The notes under the pieces were generated by a model. That model was not told the DNA's origin and did no database searches. It saw only the letters and a list, made by a program, of their open reading frames with translations. This document shows, in pieces, positions 28,704 to 38,897 of a stretch of DNA of 64,000 bases. This DNA comes from Bog-756 sp963777665 (GTDB taxonomy: Bacteria > Actinomycetota > Acidimicrobiia > Acidimicrobiales > RAAP-2). The stretch spans positions 62,001 to 126,000 of the forward strand of contig CAVZRJ010000001.1 of NCBI GenBank assembly GCA_963777665.1, given 5' to 3'. A program made the position numbers and the translations under genes. Within the stretch, counting starts at the first letter, position 1. Every line of letters starts with the position of its first letter.

Positions 28704-29203
28704 TTGGGCACGACACTCCGGCAGATAGTACCGAACCCGCTGAGCCGGGACGACTGGGCGCCCTTCGGGTGGCTGCCGGTGGAGGACACCGACCCCGCGA
28801 CGGCGCCGAGCGCCTGGAGTTCGCCTGGGGGGACGTCCACGTCAACCGGATCGCCCACCGGCGGGACGAGGTGCCGGCCACCGACGGGGGCCTCCGCTGC
28901 GAGATGCTGTTCCGGCACGCCACCCACACCCAGGTGCTGATGCCACTCGACGTGCCTGGCGGTGGTGGCGGTGGCCCCGCCGGGTGCGGACTGACCGCCC
29001 CGACCGGTGCCGACGAGGTCCGGGCCTTCCTGCTCGAGCCGCTCGCGTCCGTGGTGCTCCACCGGGGAACATGGCACTGGGGGCCGTTCCCGGTGGAGGC
29101 GGAATCGGTGACGCTCTTCAACGTCCAGGGGCTGCGCTACGTCGAGGACAACGAGCGCGCCGACCTGGAGGCGCTCGGAGTACCGGTGGAGGTCCGTCTC
29201 TGA
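28704..29203 (+). CDS. Ureidoglycolate lyase-like (AllA superfamily) protein, frameshifted
   Basis: About 165 residues. LSRDDWAPFGWLPVEDTD lies in one frame. After a shift near 28795 the chain continues RLEFAWGDVHVNRIAHRRDE, CEMLFRHATHTQVLMPLD, ASVVLHRGTWHWGPFPVEA and VTLFNVQGLRYVEDN. The latter part is the cupin-like barrel end of ureidoglycolate lyase-type proteins. Such proteins release urea from ureidoglycolate or act on related compounds. No clear ATG exists: GTG at 28692 or TTG at 28704 are the candidates. It is followed after ~190 bases by the ABC transporter genes on the same strand. Confidence 0.7.
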
Positions 29204-29281
29204 GGGTGACCGCCGACCGCCTCGGGTCGCCGGGGACGTCGTCGGAGTCCCCGTGAGCAGGGCATGCCGGAAGAACCGCTG

Positions 29282-29311
29282 TTGACATCGCTAATGTCAG
29301 TGCCCTAGGAA
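29282..29311 (+). promoter_or_regulatory. Promoter-like TTGACA with an overlapping TGACAT-N5-ATGTCA operator
   Basis: TTGACA (29282-29287) is a perfect -35 hexamer. A weak -10 (TAGGAA, 29306-29311) follows at 18 bases. The -35 is part of a perfect inverted repeat, TGACAT (29283-29288) and ATGTCA (29294-29299) with a 5-base spacer, so a bound dimer would block polymerase. It lies ~85 bases before the binding-protein start and probably controls the transporter operon. Confidence 0.6.
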
Positions 29312-29395
29312 CTGGGCCAACGATCTGTCGTTCCCGGGGGGACGTCGCTGCGGCGACGGTCCGGTGCGATGGGTCCCGAACAAGGGACGTGAGAC

Positions 29396-30759
29396 ATGGG
29401 TCGCAGTCGGGGGAACCGGTTGATCGGGGCAGCAGTGGTCCTGGGAGTGATGGCGATCGCGGCCGGGTGCTCGAATGGCGGCTCGGCGACAGGCGACGAC
29501 GAACACCACCTCGACCACCGGAGCGTCGTCGACGAGCTCCACAGGGGCATCCACCGGCCAGGGCGTCTCGATCGCTCCAGGGGCCCAGATCCCGGTGGCG
29601 GTCATCTCCATCGAAGACGGGTCCTCTGGCCGGCTACTTCAACGGCCTCGCACCGGGCATGAACGCCTACTTCAAGATGATCGACGCCGAGGGCGGGATC
29701 AACGGACACCAGATCGTCTGTCACCGCCAACCTCGACGACGGGGGATCGCCGACCCAGTTCACCCAGCAGGTCCACACGGCCATCGACCAGGACCACGCC
29801 TTCGCGGTCGGGGTGGCCTCGGCCTGGTTCACCCCCAACTACTTCGTCTCCACCGGGACGCCGACCTACGGGTACAACGTGAGCTCCAACTGGCAGACCG
29901 CCCCCAACCTCTTCGCCGCCGGGGGCTCGACCCAGTTCTACGCACCAGGGGTCCCCTCCTTCGGCATACGTCATCAAGAAGACCAAGTCGAAGTCGGTCG
30001 CCGTTCATCAGCTACGGCCAGGCGGTCGCCTCCTCCTACGACGCCTGCAACGCCTTCGCCACCATGCTGAAGGCCGCCGGCTACAACGTCAGCTTCGTCG
30101 ACGTGAGCGCCCAGCTCTCCGGGAGCTTCGCCTCTGACGTGCAGCGGATGCAGCAGGCCGGCTCCGACCTGGTGGTCTCGTGCATGCAGGCCTCGGACAA
30201 CATCACCCTGTCCCGGGACATCCAGCAGTACGGCCTCAAGATCAAGCAGGTGTGGCTCAACGGCTACGACCAGACCCTGCTCGACCAGTACAGCAGCCTG
30301 ATGCAGGGCGTCTACCTCAACATCAACGGGAACGTGCCCTTCGAGGCCGGCCAACACCGCCAGGTACGGCAACACCTACCCGGGCATGCAGCAGTACCTG
30401 GCCGCCATGAACAAGTACGAGCCGGCCTTCACCTACAACGGTGTCGCGATCCAGGGCTGGCAGTCGGCCGCCCTGCTCGTGCAGGGCATCAGGGCGGCCG
30501 GCAGCAATCTGACCCAGGCCAACGTGGTCGCCCAGACCAACAAGATCACCGACTTCACCGCGGCCGGGATCACGACGGTGACAACTGGACGGTGAGCCAC
30601 ACCGGGTTCACCGAGCCGAACTGCACCGCCTGCGTCCAGGTCCAGAGGCAAAGTTCGTCCCCGTCCTGGGCTCGGGAAAGCAGGTCTTCGTCTGCATCGG
30701 ACCGAACGCCGAAGAACCCGGTCCCGGTGACCCCGCCGGCCGGCACGCCGGGCGCATGA
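29396..30759 (+). CDS. ABC transporter substrate-binding lipoprotein (branched-chain amino acid type), many frameshifts
   Basis: About 450 residues. A lipoprotein signal (IGAAVVLGVMAIAAGC, with AAGC as the lipobox) anchors it outside the membrane. A Ser/Thr-rich linker follows, then the periplasmic-binding fold: TGPLAGYFNGLAPGMNAYFK, DAEGGINGHQIV, SDLVVSCMQASDNITL and TYNGVAIQGWQSAALLVQGI. At least seven frame changes occur. The end FVCIGPNAKNPVPVTPPAGT, stopping at 30759, fits best. It belongs to the Leu/Ile/Val-binding family, which also binds aromatic acids, amides and urea derivatives. It is the first gene of a transporter operon continuing with LivHM, LivG and LivF. Confidence 0.88.
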
Positions 30760-30798
30760 TCAACGGCCACCCCGGACCCGGTAGGGGGGCGGTCCGGA

Positions 30799-32854
30799 GT
30801 GGAGCACTTCCTGGGCTTCGCCATCCCCGGGGTCCCCTACGGCTGCACCTACGCCATCGTGGCCGTCGGGCTGGTGCTCACCTACCAGGCGACCGGGGTG
30901 TTCAACTTCGCCTACGGCGCCCAGGCCTACGTCTCGGCCTACCTCTTCACCCGGCTCGTCCAGAACCAGCACCTTCCGGTCTGGCTGGCCTTCGTCCTGT
31001 CGGTGGTGGTCCTCGGGCCCGCTCATCGGGCTGGCCTTCGACCGCTTCCTGTTCCGCAAGATCGCCAACACCAACACGACCGCCAAGCTGGTGACCGGGA
31101 TCACCCTCTTCGTCGGGATCCCCGCCGTCCTGGCGGTCTTCTTCGGCAGCGCCAACCAGTACAACTCGCCGAGCATCCTCTTCGACCCGAACACCGTCTA
31201 CTTCCGCGTCGCCGGCACCCCGGTCAACGGGATCTTCCTCACCACCGTCCTCGCCACCGTGGTCATCCTGGTCGCGCTCGGGGTGCTCCTGCGGTTCTCG
31301 AACCTCGGACTGCAGATGCGGGGCGCGGTCGAGAGCCGGCGGCTCATCGAGCTCGACGGGGTCAACGCCGGCCGGGTGGTGGCGGTGGCCTGGGCCATCT
31401 CGGGCTTCTTGGCCGGACTGGCAGGGGTGCTCCTGGCCCCGAGCTACGGCCAGCTGCAGTTCGACGACTACGCGGCCCTGATGGTCGCCGCCTTCGCCGC
31501 CGCGGCCTGGGCCGTGCTGCGCTCGCTGACTCTCGCCGCGCTGGTCGGTGTCGCCATGGGCGTGGTCACCACGATCCTCCAGGGCTACCTCCCGGTCGGA
31601 CAGCGTGTGGTCCTCGGCCCTGTTCACCTCGCTTCCGTTCATCGTCCTGGTCGCCGCCCTGCTGATCGTCCCCGGGCTCCGCTCGCTCGACCGGACCAAG
31701 GATCCGCTCTCCTCGGTCGACCCGCCGACCCCGCCCTCGATCGCCTCCCTGCGCGCCCCGCAGCTGGACCGGGTCATCCGGATCGCGCTGGTACATCCTG
31801 CTCGGCGCCTTCGTGGTGTCGATGCTGACCTGGCTGCCGACCACCTGGGAGAACGTGTTCAACGCCGGGCTGGTCTACTCGATCATCTTCCTCTCGATCA
31901 CCCTGATCACCGGCATGGGCGGCCAGCTCTCGCTGGCCCAGGCCACCCTCGCCGGGGTCGGCGCCTTCACCGCGGCCCAGCTGGCCAACCACCTCGGGCT
32001 CAACTTCTTCGTCGGAGGCCTGGTGGGAGCCGTGCGTCGCCGCCGGCGGTCGCGGTCATCCTGGGCTTCGCCTCGGTCCGGCTACGCGGCCTCGGCCTGG
32101 CCCTCCTGACCATCGCGGCAGCCCTCTTCTTCGACAACACGGTCTTCCCGCAGGCGCTGTCCGGCGCGAGCGGCCAGTCGATCAGCGTCCAGTCCAGCTG
32201 GGTCGGCTTCGGGGTGCTCGACCCCAACGGGCACGCCTTCTTCGTGCTGGCCATGGTGGTGCTGCTGGTGTGCATCGCCGGTGTCAAGCTCGTCCACCGG
32301 GGGACGACCGGGCGGTTCCTCGGGGCCATCCGGGGGAGCGAGACCGGCGCCTCCGGGATGGGCATCAACCTGACCTGGCAGCACGTGCTGATCTTCGCCC
32401 TCGCCGGCCTGGTGGCCGGCGTCGGCGGCACCCTGGAGGTCATCCAGCAGCAGTCAGGTGAGCCCGGGCCTGTTCAACTACCAGTTCTCCCTGGTGTTCG
32501 TGGTGGTGGTGGTGACGACCGGGGCCAGCTCGGTCGAGGGGGCCCTCCAGGCCGGCTTCGGGTTCGTGATCCTCCAGCAGCTCCTGACCTACGTGCCGGC
32601 CCGACTCGGCGGCAACAGCCTGGTGGTGGTGTTCTTCGCCTTCGGCGCCCTCACCTACGCCGCCCACCCCGAGGGGATCCTCGAGTTCCAGAAGCGACGG
32701 TGGACCCTCCGGTTCGAGCGTCTGATCTTCCACACCGACCCGTCGCGCGCCGGACATGGGTCCGGCCAGACCGGACGACGGACTCGGGGTCGTGACCTCC
32801 AACGGCGCCCCGGTGACCGCCTCTCCCGAGCCGATGGCGACCGATCATGGCTGA
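30799..32854 (+). CDS. ABC transporter permease, LivH and LivM fused in one polypeptide, frameshifted
   Basis: About 684 residues. The first half is LivH-like (YGCTYAIVAVGLVLTYQATG, VFNFAYGAQ, RGAVESRRLIELDGVNAGRV). A hydrophilic linker (DRTKDPLSSVDPPTPPSIAS) joins the LivM-like half (SIIFLSITLITGMGGQLSLA, LFFDNTVFPQALSG, LGAIRGSETGASGMGIN). No stop or start separates the halves in the frame crossing the linker, so a true fusion is likely, as known from related Actinobacteria. Changes of frame occur near 31020, 31610, 31790, 32030, 32455 and 32750. A TGA at 32852 would end the chain ...ASPEPMATDHG and overlap the LivG start by eight bases. It forms the membrane channel of the importer. Confidence 0.82.
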
Positions 32855-33616
32855 GCCGGAGCGACCCGCTGCTCCGGGTCAACGGGGTGACCAAGACCTT
32901 CGGCGGGATCGTGGCGGTCGAGCGACGTGAGCCTCGACGTGCGGCCGGGGGAGAGCATCGGGCTGGTCGGACCCAACGGCGCCGGCAAGACCACCCTGTT
33001 CAACTGCATCTGCGGCCAGCTCCGCCCCGAGCACGGGGTCATGGAGCTCGACGGGGTGAGCCTCGCCGAGCTGCCCACCTACAAGCGCGCCCGGATGGGG
33101 ATCAGCCGCACCTACCAGCGCATCGAGGTCTTCCCGGACATGACCGTCTGGGAGCACCTGGTGGTGGCCGTCCGGGCCCGGTGGTGCACGGGGCGGCTCT
33201 GGCGCGACCTGTTCAACCTGAGCGCGACCACCTCCGAGGAGCGCGATCGGGTCGACGTCGGTGCTCGAACTGGTCGGGATCGCCGACCAGGCCGACGTGC
33301 CCGTCTCGACCCTGGGTCTCGGGTCGTGCCGTCTGGTCGAGCTGGCCCGGGCCCTGGTGTGCGAACCCGTCCTGCTGCTGGCCGACGAGCCGTCCTCGGG
33401 CCTGGACGTCCACGAGACGGCGGAGCTGGCCCAGGTGCTGCGCACGCTCCAGCGCGAGCACGGGACTGGCCCTGCTGCTGGTCGAGCACGATCTCGGCAT
33501 GGTCGGCGAGGTGGTCGACCGGACCATCGTCATGAACCTGGGCAGCGTCATCGCCGAGGGGCCCTTCGACTCGGTCATGGCCGATCCGGCGGTCCGCCAG
33601 GCCTACCTGGGGCTGA
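32847..33616 (+). CDS. livG: ABC transporter ATPase, LivG type, frameshifted
   Basis: About 254 residues after joining frames. LLRVNGVTKTFGGIVAV starts the fold. Walker A is GPNGAGKTT, the Q-loop area is SRTYQRIEVFPDMTVWEHL, Walker B is VLLLADEPSSGLD and the switch region is LLLVEHDLGMVGEVV. The ABC signature region reads LGLGSCRLVELARAL, an unusual form of LSGGQ. It may be partly scrambled by indels or be natural. Five one-base insertions account for all frame changes and end the chain at AYLG before the TGA at 33614-33616. It powers import with LivF. Confidence 0.85.
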
Positions 33617-33627
33617 GCGCGTGCAGC

Positions 33628-34466
33628 GTGCAGGTCGCGCGACGCCCCGGCGCTCGAGGTCGACCACGTGAGCGCCGCCTACGGCCCCTACCGGGCGCTG
33701 TTCGATGTGACCTTCTCGGTGCCGTCCGGAGGGGTGACCGCGCTGATCGGCTCCAACGGCGCCGGCAAGTCCACGGTGGCCCGGGTGGTGACCGGATTGC
33801 TGGCCAGCCTCAGCGGAGCGGTCCGCCTCAGCGGCACCGACGTCACCGGACAGCCTGCCTACAAGATCGCCCGGACCGGGTGCGCCCACGTGCCCGAGGG
33901 CAGAGGGATCTTCGCCAACCTGACCGTCGAGGAGAACCTGAGGGTGCTGTTCCGCCAGAAGCTCGGGAGGCAGCAGGTGCCCGACGCGCTGGACCGGGCC
34001 TACGAGTCGTTCCCGATCCTGGGCAGTCGCCGCAAGCAGCACGGGGGCACGCTCTCCGGCGGCGAGCAGCGCATCCTCTCGTTGGCCAAGGTCCTGGTCG
34101 CCCCGCCCCGCCTCCTGGTCGCCGACGAGATCTCCCTCGGCCTCGCTCCGGTGATGGTCGACGCCGTCTACGAGGGCCTGCGCAAGATCAACGGCGCCGG
34201 GACCGCCCTGCTCATCGTCGAACAGCAGGTGGACCGGGTCCTGGACATCGCCGGGACGGCGGTCGTCCTCGAGCACGGCTCGGTGGCCTACGACGGTTCG
34301 GCCGACGGCGCCCTCGTCGGCGTCGAGCGGGTGCTGGCCTCCCGGGGGAGCGGGCGGCCACCGGTGCGGGCGGCACGGGCCGGGAGGCCGTGGGAGCGCA
34401 CCGACGGTCAGCCAGACACGCATCGCAGCGAGCGAGACGACACCGGACAACGAGGAGAGCACATGA
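33628..34466 (+). CDS. livF: ABC transporter ATPase, LivF type
   Basis: About 278 residues. ALEVDHVSAAYGPYRALFDV precedes Walker A GSNGAGKST. The middle holds GCAHVPEGRGIFANLTVEEN, typical of LivF, the signature GTLSGGEQRIL and Walker B RLLVADEISLGL. One extra base near 33645 links a GTG start at 33628 to the main frame; GTG at 33668 is a shorter option. As written the frame runs into the thiolase. A second insertion would instead let it end at the TGA at 34464-34466, overlapping the thiolase ATG. With two insertions the length is exactly 279 codons, which supports two coupled genes rather than a fusion. Confidence 0.85.
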
Positions 34467-35659
34467 GCGACGAGGGGCGCGACGCAGTCGTCGTCGACGT
34501 GGTGCGGACGACGCTGGGCAAGCGGGGAGGTGCGCTCGCCACCTGGCACCCGGTCGACCTGCTCGGGCTTCGCCCTGACCTCGCTGGTCGAGCGCACCGG
34601 GGTCGACCCGGAGCTGGTCGACGACGTCATCGGGGGCTGCGTGACCCAGGCGGGGGAGCAGAGCACCAACGTGACCCGCAACGCCTGGGTCGCCGCCGGC
34701 CTGCCCCAGCAGGTCCCCGCCACGACGGTCGACCGCCAGTGCGGCTCGTCCCAGCAGGCCATGCACTTCGCCGCCGCCGGTGTGAAGGCCGGCCACTACG
34801 ACCTGGTGATCGCCTGCGGGGTCGAGTCGATGAGCAGGGTGCCGATGGCCTCCAACGCGCGGGGAGGCACCGGACCGTTCCCGCCCTCGTTCCTCGAGGT
34901 CATCGACGGCCGCCTCTGGGCCCAGTTCCGGGTGGCCCAGGTCCTCGCCGACCGGTACGGGGTGACCCGGAAGGAGATGGACGAGCTCGCGCTCGAGAGC
35001 CACCGGAGGGCGGCCGACGGCGTGGGACACGGGACACTTCAGCCGCGAGGCCGTACCGGTGCCGCTCAAGGACGAGGAGGGCGGGCGGACCGGCGGCTCC
35101 CTCGACACCGACGAGGGGATCCGCCGCAGCGGAACGATGGAGACCCTGGGCGGCCTTCCCCCGGCCCAGTCCTGGGAGCCCGACACCGCCCCCGACATCA
35201 CCGCGGGGAACTCCTCGCAGATGACCGACGGCGCCGCGGCCATGCTGATCGCCGAGCGCTCGGTGGCCGAGCGGCTCGGGCTGCCCGTGCGGGCCCGGTT
35301 CGCCCACGCCACGGTGGCCGCGGACGACGCAGCGATCGTGCTGTCGGCCCCGGTGCCCGCCACCCAGCGGCTGCTCGACCGGTCGGGCATGACCGTCGAC
35401 CAGTTCGACGCCGTCGAGTGCAACGAGGCGTTCGCCGCCATCCCGCTGATGTGGCTCCGCGCCTTCCCGATCGACCCCGAGCGGCTCAACCCGCGCGGCG
35501 GGAGCCATCGCCATCGGGCATCCCCTGGGGGCGAGCGGGGTGCGTCTGGCCGCGACCCTGATCAACCACCTCGAGGCCACCGGCGGTCGCTACGGCTTCC
35601 AGACCATGTGCGAGGGGGGCGGCCAGGCCAACGCCACCGTGATCGAGCGGCTGCCCTAA
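34463..35659 (+). CDS. Thiolase (acetyl-CoA C-acyltransferase), frameshifted
   Basis: About 397 residues, normal for FadA-type thiolases. The nucleophile is in VDRQCGSSQQAMHFAA. Other signatures are IACGVESMSRVPM, CNEAFAAIPLMWL, IAIGHPLGASGVRLAAT and TMCEGGGQANATVIERL with the second active cysteine. Shifts occur near 34570, 35025 and 35505. GAGGAG six bases before the ATG at 34463 fixes the start. It catalyses thiolytic cleavage (or condensation) of 3-ketoacyl-CoA. It is translationally linked to the transporter operon, suggesting that the imported compound is degraded through CoA thioesters. Its stop overlaps that of the convergent SDR gene. Confidence 0.9.
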
Positions 35660-36465
35660 CCGCCGGCCTGCTTGGCTGCCTGCGACCGGACGTACTCGGC
35701 CGTTCCCGCCAGGAAGCCGTCGACGTTCTCCGCCTTGCCTTTGGCGAACTGCGCGAAGTACTCGGGGACGTAGACCGAGATCGATCCTGCGGCCATCCCG
35801 TCCAGGATGGTCCGGGCCGCCTCCTCGACCGTGATGAACTCGAGGCCCGGGTCGAAGGGGTCGTTGTCCTCGATCGTGAACAGCTCGGTGTCGACCAGGC
35901 CGGGGTAGACCACGGTCACCTTGACCCCGGTGTCCCACAGATCGACGGCCATCGACTCGGAGAAGACGGCGAGGGCGGCCTTCGAGGCCCCGTAGGGGGC
36001 CTCTCCCGGGGAGCTCAGCGTGGCGGCACAGGATGAGATGTTGACGATGCGGCCCGAGCCCCGCTCCACCATGTGGGGAAGGAGGGCCAGGGTCAGCCGC
36101 ACCGGCGAGTTGTAGTTGATGGCCATGACCGCGTCGACCGTGGCCGGGTCGAGCCGGGTCACGTGCCGGTGCTTGGGGATGCCGGCGTTGTTGACGAGGA
36201 TGTCGACCGCGCCGAGCTCCTCCACGGCGTCCCGTGCCAATCTGTCGACGGCATCCGGGTCGGTGAGGTCGGCCACCCACATCCTCGAGCCGGGCGCGTG
36301 CTCCTGGCACCGCTCGAGGACCTCGGCCAGCCGGTCGCGCCGACGGGCGGCGATGCCCACGGTGGCCCCCTCGGCCGCCAGTGCCTCGGCCAGTCCGGCA
36401 CCGATCCCCGAGGACCCTCCGGTGATCAGGACCCGGGCTCCTGCGAATCCGTCGGCCACTGACAC
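35656..36465 (-). CDS. Short-chain dehydrogenase/reductase (SDR)
   Basis: An intact 269-residue classical SDR. The cofactor loop is VLITGGSSGIGAGLAEAL, then VDILVNNAGIPKH, RIVNISSCAATLSS and PYGASKAALAVF (catalytic Tyr-x-x-x-Lys). The C-terminal part (ISVYVPEYFAQFAKGKAENV) resembles the membrane-associated long SDRs near P450 and acyl-CoA genes. NAD(P)H-dependent oxidoreductase of unknown substrate. A paralogue with the same overall sequence pattern is at 53157-54000. Its stop codon overlaps the thiolase stop, so the two genes converge with no space for a terminator between them. Confidence 0.92.
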   Translation of the reverse strand: MSVADGFAGARVLITGGSSGIGAGLAEALAAEGATVGIAARRRDRLAEVLERCQEHAPGSRMWVADLTDPDAVDRLARDAVEELGAVDILVNNAGIPKHRHVTRLDPATVDAVMAINYNSPVRLTLALLPHMVERGSGRIVNISSCAATLSSPGEAPYGASKAALAVFSESMAVDLWDTGVKVTVVYPGLVDTELFTIEDNDPFDPGLEFITVEEAARTILDGMAAGSISVYVPEYFAQFAKGKAENVDGFLAGTAEYVRSQAAKQAGG

Positions 36466-36580
36466 TCTCCCCGTCCGGCCGGGACCGACCCGACCCGCTC
36501 GAAGCTGACCTGACCCTGGGATCGTGCGGCGCCGGGCGACAACCCGGGCGAGCTACGATGCCTCGTCCGGTGCGGCCCGC

Positions 36581-37393
36581 TCAGCGGTTCTTCCACTCCG
36601 GTGTGCGCTTCTCGGCGAACGCCTTCGGGCCCTCGACGGCGTCCTCGCTCGAGAAGACCTCGGTCGAGATGGACGACTCGATGCGGTAGGCCTCCTTCAT
36701 GTCGACGGCGAGGCCCCGCAGGACCGACTCCTTGGTCTTGCGCACGGCGAGCGGCCCGTTGGCGGTGATCCGCCGGGCGTAGGCGTCGGCCCGGTCGAGG
36801 AGCTGGTCGGGCGGGCAGACCTCGTTGAGCAGCCCCATCTCGAAGACCCGGGCTGCCGAGATGCCGGTCGGCGCAGAGGAGGAACTCCATGGCGGCCGGG
36901 AAGGGGATCTGGCGGGGCAGGCGGACCGTGGTGCCCCCGCCGGCGAAGAGGCCCCGCTTGGGCTCGAGGACGCCGAAGGTGGCCGTGTCGGCCGCGACCC
37001 GCAGGTCGCACCCGCCGAGCATCTCCATGCCGCCGGCCACGCAGGTGCCGTTGACCGCGGCGACGATCGGCTTGTACAGCTTGACGTTGCGCAGGACGGC
37101 CTTGACCCCGTCGTCGAGGCGGTAGCCGTCGATCTCGGTCAGCCCCTCCTCCTGCATGCGCTTCTGCATGGCCGTGACCTGGGGGATGTAGGTCTTGAGG
37201 TCGGCCCCCACGCAGAAGTCGAGCCCGACCCCGGTGACGATGGCCACCCACGCCGCTCGGGTCCTCGTCGAACCGGTCCCAGGCCATCCGGAGCTGGGCG
37301 AAGTGCTCTGCGTCCATGGCGTTGCGGGCCTCGGGCCGGTCGATGGTGATCCGGACGATGTGATCGTCGTCCGGGCTCGTAGTGGACGGGCAT
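36581..37393 (-). CDS. Enoyl-CoA hydratase/isomerase (crotonase) family protein, frameshifted
   Basis: About 270 residues. The N-terminus joins as MPVHYEP, then HIVRITIDRPEARNAMDAEH in a second frame and IVTGVGLDFCVGADLKTY in a third. The oxyanion-hole segments are DFCVGADLK and AVNGTCVAGGMEMLGGCD. The end is VFSSEDAVEGPKAFAEKRTP, typical of crotonases. Shifts lie near 37380, 37245 and 36865. GAGGAG is close to the ATG at 37393. It hydrates or isomerises an enoyl-CoA and sits between an SDR and a thiolase-like gene on the same strand, consistent with a beta-oxidation operon. Confidence 0.87.
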
Positions 37394-37436
37394 GGGTCTC
37401 CTCGCGGGTCGGGCGTGGTCGGGTGAGCGCTGACGT

Positions 37437-38890
37437 TCAGGTCGTCGGGCCGGCGAGCGTGGCGGTGTGGGCTCCCCGGGGTCCGGGGGTCAGGGTGACG
37501 GTCGCGCCCACGAGGTCGATGTCGGCGGCGGCGGATCCTCCAGGCGCGCGTAGCAGCGGCCGCCGTCGGGGAGGTCGCAGATGAGCGCGGTCGAGTCCGG
37601 TCCGTTGCGGTCGTAGACGGTCGAGAAGGTCGCGACCCTGGCCGCGCCGTCGGCCCCGTGGACGACCGGTACGCTCTGCGGCTCGAGCGGATCGGGCCCG
37701 CGGGAAGGAGTGAGCTCGCCCGGCCGGGTCGACCACGAGCGAGGCGCCGTGGTGGGTCATGTGCATCCCGATCCCGGTGACCAGCCCGAGCGAATCCGGG
37801 ATCGGCGCGGAGCACCTCGACCATGGCGGCCAGGGCATGGGTGCAGTAGTTGCTTCCCGGGTCCGCCGTGGTAGGGGAGTCCTCCGGTGACGGTCAGGCT
37901 CCGGCCGTCGGTGATCCCGAGGGCGTCGCGGGCGAAGGCCAGCGAGCTGGCGAAGCAGGAGTAGAGGTCGAGGTGGGCGACCTCGTCGATGGAGGTGGGC
38001 CCGAGGGCCGCAGGCCGTCGCCGCGGCGAGCGCACGGAGACCGCCCGAGGTCCGGCCGGGCGGCCATCGGCCGGCGGCTCCTCGCCGAAGCCCAGCCCGC
38101 GGAGGTAGACCCGCCGGTCGGTGGGAACGCCCAACCGGTCGGCCTCGTTCACCGGTGGCGAGCAGCACGGCGGCGGCCATGTCGACGTCCATGATGGCCG
38201 TCATCAGCTTGGTGTACGGCGTGGACACCATCCGGTTGTCGGGGGTCGGGGTGGTGATCTCGTCGGCGTCCCGCCGATCGGGAACCAGGCGTGCTCGGGC
38301 TGTGCGGCCGCCACCCGGTCATCGGGGCGAGCAGGCGCCCGAGCTCGTCCCGGTGCTCGGCCGGGCGTGCGGCCCGAGATCGGCCCGGCGGGCCGTGTCG
38401 AGCAGGGCGAAGGTCAGGTAGGCCTGGTAGATCCCGTTGGACGCCTCGTCGCGGTCGATGGTGATCGGATACGGGCTGGGCCTCCTCGGGAGCGAAGGAC
38501 CACGGCGGGTTCGGGGAGCCGGCGCCTGGTGGCGAGTGCCTCGCCCCCGACGCACGAGGGCGAGGTCGAGCTCGCCCCGGGCCATGGCGTCGGCCGCATC
38601 GGCGACCAGGCGCAGCGGGACCGAGCCGCCGAGTCCCGGAGTAGACCCGGTGGGCCGGATCGGCCCCGAGCCGTTCTGCCAGCCGGCCGCACGGGTCGTC
38701 GTACTCCCACGCCTGGCAGAAGACGACCTGGAGGCTCTGGAGTGACCGTGACCGCGTCCGGACTGCCCGCGTCGGCCGCTGCCGCGCGGGCCAGCTCCTC
38801 CCACATGGCCAGGGGCTCGGGAGCAGGGATCTCGCGCCAGGTCCGGCGCGCGACCCCGACGATGCACGGCGCCCGGGGGTCGACGGCCAC
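37437..38890 (-). CDS. Thiolase-like acetyl-CoA acetyltransferase family protein, heavily frameshifted
   Basis: About 480 residues. It begins AVDPRAPCIVGVARRTWREI. Then come LVVGGEALATRR in mixed frames, YPITIDRDEASNGIYQAYLT, PDNRMVSTPYTKLMTAIMDV, AHLDLYSCFASSLAFARDAL and LTVTGGLPYHGGPG. This matches the ~490-residue thiolase-superfamily proteins of Mycobacterium and relatives that are related to SCP2 thiolases. At least seven shifts occur. The end DIDLVGATVTLTPGPRG ... LAGPTT at 37437 is plausible but uncertain. GTG at 38890 lies eight bases after the stop of the upstream acyl-CoA dehydrogenase. It probably acts on an acyl-CoA in the same pathway. Confidence 0.75.
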
Positions 38891-38897
38891 GACAGGA

